Source of the DNA: an uncultured Acidobacteriia bacterium
GTDB taxonomy: Bacteria; Acidobacteriota; Terriglobia; Bryobacterales; Bryobacteraceae
Reading direction: 5' to 3'
Assembly (NCBI GenBank): GCA_903923395.1
Contig: CAIXXM010000159.1
Location: 1-52,067, forward strand
Length of the DNA: 52,067 nt
Shown here piece after piece: positions 49,001 through 52,067 of this stretch; position 1 is the first letter of the stretch; the number at the start of each line of letters is the position of its first letter. The notes under the pieces are model-generated. The model searched no databases, was not told where the DNA came from, and saw nothing but the letters and a program-made list of their open reading frames with translations. The position numbers were made by a program, and so were the translations under genes.

Positions 49001-49403
49001 ATCCAAGGTCACCATTCGAGAGTTCCACAACCGCGACGTCGGCTTCAATGCTGACGGTATCGGACTGCGAACCAACCTGCATCTTGCAGTTCACTTCAAT
49101 ACTGACGTCCGTATTGAGCGGGTTGTCTTTGATGATTTCCTTCTTGAAGCCCGCGGCATCACAGGTCACGCGGTACTTACCCGTGGGCAGTTCCGGAATG
49201 CTGTAAAAGCCGGACTCGTTTGTCTTGGCCGTACGCTGGAGGCCGGTATCTTGATCAAGGATGGTGATGGTCGCGTTTAGCACCGCGGCCCCGGTGGGAT
49301 CTGTAACCGTACCGGATATCTTCTGGTTCAACGTGGATTGGGCGGATAACAAACCACCCAGGCATAAGGAAAATGCAAAGGCGGCGAGGGTGCGGCGAGA
49401 CAT
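46053..49403 (-). CDS. Oar-type TonB-dependent receptor, tandem copy B
   Basis: 1116 residues from the ATG at 49401-49403; an in-frame GTG six bases upstream is the alternative. GGGAG lies eight bases before the ATG, in the same setting as copy A. Signal peptide (LAAFAFSLCLGGLLSAQ), regulatory-like domain KISGTVTDPTGAAVLNATIT, plug QLNGRNFPELLALLPGVSTT and the same barrel ending MRLNF. Copies A and B look like a recent tandem duplication with diversification of surface-exposed segments (for example GFGLFGGYGVNNSG against GFALAPGAGVNNSG). No adjacent TonB system or SusD-like partner. Confidence 0.93.
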   Translation of the reverse strand: MSRRTLAAFAFSLCLGGLLSAQSTLNQKISGTVTDPTGAAVLNATITILDQDTGLQRTAKTNESGFYSIPELPTGKYRVTCDAAGFKKEIIKDNPLNTDVSIEVNCKMQVGSQSDTVSIEADVAVVELSNGDLGFTVTGEQASELQLNGRNFPELLALLPGVSTTYSSGFGLFGGYGVNNSGQSINGGRTDTTSWNVDGADNKDNGGGGNNFVNINPDAIGEFRVLTSNFSAESGTSSGAVVNIAIRSGTKNIHGKLYEYWRNDHLAATTYNAATVGKPKLRWNNFGGNIGGPVLLPKVPFNRQKDKLFFFFSEDLKYLRQGAATTWTVPTAAQRSGVFTSTVKDPVTGVAYPNFTIPKSVIDPNMQKLVNIYPDPNLGTASFVFNETTPTNVHQEIVKLDYNLNEKNQISFHWAHDKYRQLENTTNLIEYYRQLPGLNSSIQWNHVFSPTLINVAQFTYTGNVIIEQQDVIPNPTFINSITRQGFGITLPTIYNASPDIPQIAVSGFTTLSVTPLAFNNYNRIFDLKDNLTKIIGNHSLKMGILFMRSRKNQDNPPAINGQFAFNTARTPTSGQALGDALLGDFYTYSEYQSTRQGWYRFTQVEPYIQDDWRATNRLTVNFGMRWSYMQPQYSALNNTVQFLPQYFNPAQAATINPSTGAIISLPNPYNGLVIPGAGFPDAAKGRVQQYGDPAVQALFHNLPLGGANTRWGNFAPRIGFAFDLLGDQTTVLRGGYGMAYERVQGNFIFSAINNTPFNPSASVLNGNVENPNGAVASAAGVQTISNSHYLDMKDPRTMTYSIGLQRKLAHNMMLTLTYVGSTAANLSYLADINQLPMGLGKHSYVPGSTTTLANTNSLRPYLGYATIQEYTTGANFVYNSLQSQFRKQFRGAGILSAAFTWSSARTDANSYNYQPQDSYNLKADWGNSNYNRKKIFTGSWVYPLPFWLGGGRWYKQAFGGWQINGVAQIQSGLPVNITISPDQAGTGDGNQRPNVIGDPYSGGGVGGSQILNPQAFAVAPLGTFGNLGAFNIYLPRWINTNASLVKSYYFRERWKLDVRFEMYNLANHLSVSAINTGSFNGLKTVNGVQVSNTANWGATSGTTDPRTMQMSMRLNF

Positions 49404-49470
49404 GGACACAACTCCCTGAAAGTTTCGATAGCGCTACAGCCTCAAAATGCTATCACAGAATCTGTCCACT

Positions 49471-50151
49471 TTAACGTTTTTTGAGCAGGTCCTGGTCAGG
49501 CTTGCCTGCCTTCTCCAATGCCTCAGCCCGATACTTGCGTGCCTCTATGTCTGCCGGCCGCACCAACATGGCTTTCCGAAAGGCGACAGCAGCGTCATCG
49601 TACTTATTGATCCGCAGCAGCGCAATGCCATGCAACATCGCAGCGGGATAGATGTCAGAAGGAATCCGGGTCATCACGCGCTCCCTCGCACGCAGTGCCA
49701 TCCCGAGGGAAGGAACTGCATCCGCTGACTTATGTGTGAACAGCAGCCCGATACCCTTCTCAAAATCATCCTCGGAAGCCACCAGCCCCGCGATGGCTTT
49801 CTCCAAGGCAACCTCATCCAGCCCCGCATCCACGGGCGTCCTCCCCAGCAAAAGAGGAACGGCCAGCATCGCCACGGTCTTGCGGCTCTCCAGTACCTTC
49901 GCGTTCCCCTTGGTGACAACCACCACGGGAACAGGCTCCGGACCCTCCGGTTGCTTCACCCGCGCATCGAACGGCCAGATGATCACGGAGGGCAGCTTGG
50001 CTTTTGCGATGCTCAACTCCAGCCAGCCGTCATCATCTGGATTCGCGGCATCCACAACCATGCCACCGGGCTTTTTGCCGCGCTCATCCACAATCTGCAG
50101 CGCAAGTGGTGGCGCGGCGAACAGCAGAAGCAGTGCGGCAAGCAGTCTCAT
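49471..50151 (-). CDS. Secreted protein with C-terminal TPR-like repeats
   Basis: 226 residues, signal peptide 1-18 (LLAALLLLFAAPPLA). Residues 20-85 look like a small beta domain (VDERGKKPGGMVVDAANPDD). Residues 145-226 resemble two TPR motifs (YPAAMLHGIALLRINKYDDA; AFRKAMLVRPADIEARKYRA). I do not recognise the family. The ATG at 50149-50151 overlaps the stop of the upstream permease (ATGA), so it is probably translated with it and may be a periplasmic accessory of that transporter. Confidence 0.75.
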   Translation of the reverse strand: MRLLAALLLLFAAPPLALQIVDERGKKPGGMVVDAANPDDDGWLELSIAKAKLPSVIIWPFDARVKQPEGPEPVPVVVVTKGNAKVLESRKTVAMLAVPLLLGRTPVDAGLDEVALEKAIAGLVASEDDFEKGIGLLFTHKSADAVPSLGMALRARERVMTRIPSDIYPAAMLHGIALLRINKYDDAAVAFRKAMLVRPADIEARKYRAEALEKAGKPDQDLLKKR

Positions 50152-52067
50152 TCGTCCCTCAAGATCTCAAGTGGCTTCTGGCCGAGCGTGCGGTAACTTG
50201 CCAGCCAGCCTGTACCCACGGCGAGTACAGCGGTCAACAGAATCGACATCACCATGGGATAGTAATCGGGAGGCGCATTGGCCTTCAGCAACTTATTGAG
50301 CGCGGCCCACGCAAAGCCGCCCGCCAACAAGCCGCCCATCATTCCAGATACCGCCCCGATCACAAAGAACTCAATCGAGAAGATCTGCGCAATCCGTCCC
50401 CGCGTTGCGCCCAGTGTCTTGAGAATCACCACCTCGCGGATGCGCCGGAACCGGGTGCCCGCAATGCTCGATGCAAGAATCACCGCCCCCGCCAAAATCG
50501 AGAATGCGGAGATGAAATTGATCACCGTCGAGATCTGATCCACCACGGATTGAATCGTATCCAAAACATCGGCCATGTTGATCACGGTGACCGTCGGAAA
50601 CGTATCAAAGATTGCCTTCTGAATCCGCGCGACGGACTCTGGCTTGGCCCGGAAGCCGCCATAGTAGATGGTCGGCATGGAATCGAGCGGCCCGGGCGAG
50701 AAGTAAAACTCAATCCGTGCGGTCAAACGGACCGATTCACTCTTGTGAATCGCTGCCACCTTCGCAGTAAAACTCTTCTGCGGGGTCATCCATTCCATGA
50801 CGGAACCGACCTTCAGGTTCAACAGTTTCGCGGCATTGTCCGCCACGGAAACTTCGGGCATCTCCAGCTTCTTGCCTGGTTCCCACCATTCGCCTTCCAT
50901 CACCTGCGTGAAGCCCGGCTTTTCGGGAGCCGTGGTCACGGCCACGCCGCGCGAGTACCGGCGCGCCATGCCCTTCAAATTCTCACGGTTCACAGGAACA
51001 CCATCAATCGACTTGATCTGCGCCGGGGCAGCCCCCACCATCTCCAGTTTTCCCAGCAAACCAGGTTGCGAACTCACCAGCTTGTAAACCGCGTCCCTGT
51101 TTGCCGCGGTAACATCCAGCAGATAAACGTTGGGCGTACCCGGCGGAGCCGTGCGGATAATATCCTGCAACAGACCACGCTGCACAATCCACACCGTCAC
51201 AGTGAACATCACACCCACACCCAGCGCCATCACCGCCGCACCTGCATGGTTGCCTGGACGGTACAGATTCGCGATTCCCTGCCGCACCACCGGACCCGCC
51301 GCACGAGGCATGTTCCGGCTCACGATCTTCAAGCTGCGCAGCAACAACCACGCCACAAAGGCCAGCGCGAGCAAGGCCACCGCAATCGCCACAGCGAAGT
51401 AAGCACCCGTCTTGGCTGCATCACTCAACCACGCAGCAATGCCGCCGACGAACGCGAGAATCAAGAGGCCCGAAACAATTGAAACCGCAGCCTTCTTGAG
51501 CCACGCAAGCCAGCTCGTCCGCGGAGCCGTCATCTCCCGCCGGAAAATGATGGCGGGACGGATATCGCGGATCCCCAACAATGGCGGCACCGTAAACATC
51601 AACACGGTCAACAGCCCCACCAGCAACCCCTGCAACGCCGACACCGGATCAAACCCCGGAGCCGAGGACAACGTGAAGTACTTCGACAACAGAAACGGGA
51701 ACGCCAGTTGCACCAGACTGCCAAGCGCAATGCCGACCAAACTCCCCACAACTCCCAGTCCCGCCGTCTGCAATACGTAGATCCGCAGAATCTGCGACGA
51801 CTTCGCGCCCAGGCACTTCATCACCGCAATCGAATCCATCTTTTGCTGCAAATGCGCCTGAATTGCCGTCGCCACACCCAGCGCCCCGATGACCAGCGCA
51901 ATCAAGCTCACCAGCGAAAGAAACGTGGTGGATTGCCGCAACCCCTGCTCAATGAGCGGATGCGCCTCACTATAATCCGCGATCAGGCCCTCTTTGAAGA
52001 CCTTCTTCAGTTCCGCCCGCACATCCTGAATCTTCTGCTGCGGCGGCACCTTGAAGAGGAACCGCTC
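50148..52067 (-). CDS. FtsX-type ABC transporter permease, partial at the right edge
   Basis: 639 residues of the C-terminal part; the frame stays open to base 52067, so the start is outside the window. Two FtsX core segments are present: an N-proximal one (IALVIGALGVATAIQAHLQQ then KMDSIAVMKCLGAKSSQI) and a C-terminal one (FSILAGAVILASSIAGTRFR then REVVILKTLGATRGRI), with extra helices and a periplasmic domain about 300-480 between. The double-FtsX layout is that of YbbP/MacB-like large permeases that export lipids, lipoproteins or toxins with a separate ATPase. No ATPase gene is visible; it would be to the right of the window. Confidence 0.9.
   Translation of the reverse strand, partial: ERFLFKVPPQQKIQDVRAELKKVFKEGLIADYSEAHPLIEQGLRQSTTFLSLVSLIALVIGALGVATAIQAHLQQKMDSIAVMKCLGAKSSQILRIYVLQTAGLGVVGSLVGIALGSLVQLAFPFLLSKYFTLSSAPGFDPVSALQGLLVGLLTVLMFTVPPLLGIRDIRPAIIFRREMTAPRTSWLAWLKKAAVSIVSGLLILAFVGGIAAWLSDAAKTGAYFAVAIAVALLALAFVAWLLLRSLKIVSRNMPRAAGPVVRQGIANLYRPGNHAGAAVMALGVGVMFTVTVWIVQRGLLQDIIRTAPPGTPNVYLLDVTAANRDAVYKLVSSQPGLLGKLEMVGAAPAQIKSIDGVPVNRENLKGMARRYSRGVAVTTAPEKPGFTQVMEGEWWEPGKKLEMPEVSVADNAAKLLNLKVGSVMEWMTPQKSFTAKVAAIHKSESVRLTARIEFYFSPGPLDSMPTIYYGGFRAKPESVARIQKAIFDTFPTVTVINMADVLDTIQSVVDQISTVINFISAFSILAGAVILASSIAGTRFRRIREVVILKTLGATRGRIAQIFSIEFFVIGAVSGMMGGLLAGGFAWAALNKLLKANAPPDYYPMVMSILLTAVLAVGTGWLASYRTLGQKPLEILRDE

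Noticed and set aside
46053-49403. Assembly artefact explaining the tandem Oar genes
   Set aside because: The two copies differ in signal peptide, plug loop and many codons, so they are distinct genes rather than a duplicated read region.
1-52067. CRISPR array, prophage, secretion island or natural-product cluster
   Set aside because: No regularly spaced repeats, cas genes, phage structural genes, conjugation genes or multidomain synthases were seen.

Overview
The window looks like a chromosomal segment of an Acidobacteriota bacterium, probably near the Bryobacterales/Solibacter group. The reasons are three very large Oar-type TonB-dependent receptors (carboxypeptidase-like N-terminal domain, plug, barrel ending in Phe), several secreted families common in that phylum (sortilin/BNR propeller, DUF1080, GH29 fucosidase, FecR/DUF6600, YfhO, DUF4159), GC-rich coding, and a Gram-negative envelope (lpxB, mreBCD). 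The taxon is inferred from gene content only; there is no rRNA gene here.

Layout. 1-260 is a decayed IS200-like transposase fragment, and its ends recur at 6223-6326. 274-4026 (-) holds ribE, ribD and ftsY in a tightly overlapping operon downstream of a GGDEF diguanylate cyclase gene, with a strong stem-loop covering the ftsY ribosome-binding region. 4086-5921 (-) holds a DUF4159 protein and a two-gene unit of small nucleic-acid-binding proteins (a lone UvrD/PcrA-type Tudor module and a cold-shock-domain protein) closed by a clear terminator. 6363-9854 (-) is the first Oar receptor. 10017-13102 carries a Tat-targeted myo-inositol-oxygenase-like protein read from an apparently leaderless transcript, an alpha/beta hydrolase, an HD-domain protein and a secreted unknown. 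13056-17512 (-) is a BNR/sortilin propeller gene overlapping an Lnt-like acyltransferase gene. 17724-18907 (-) is a broken AAA/DUF4143 ATPase with a palindrome at its start.

18952-28097 holds an unknown protein, lpxB coupled to an M1 peptidase-like protein whose zinc site is destroyed, a PilZ-DnaJ-winged-helix fusion, a fucosidase/cupin/cyclic-nucleotide-sensing histidine kinase operon, HU and a HIT hydrolase. 28081-32804 (-) is a YfhO/M61 peptidase/DUF1080 operon. 32858-35776 has a consensus sigma-54 promoter in front of a FecR/DUF6600 protein, a PAS sensor without output domain, and tRNA-His. 35892-38531 (-) pairs a membrane protein of unknown function with a CmoB-like methyltransferase carrying two tandem C-terminal modules. 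38567-42537 (+) has an amidohydrolase and mreBCD. 42627-49403 (-) is a tandem pair of closely similar Oar receptors, followed by a small TPR protein gene and an FtsX-type permease gene that runs off the right edge.

There is no CRISPR array, intact prophage, intact transposon or obvious biosynthetic cluster. The most notable items are the PilZ-J-domain fusion, the dead M1 peptidase coupled to lpxB, the leaderless Tat-targeted MIOX, the sigma-54-driven FecR/DUF6600 gene and the paired nucleic-acid-binding micro-operon. All functional statements are by reading of motifs; no database search was run.
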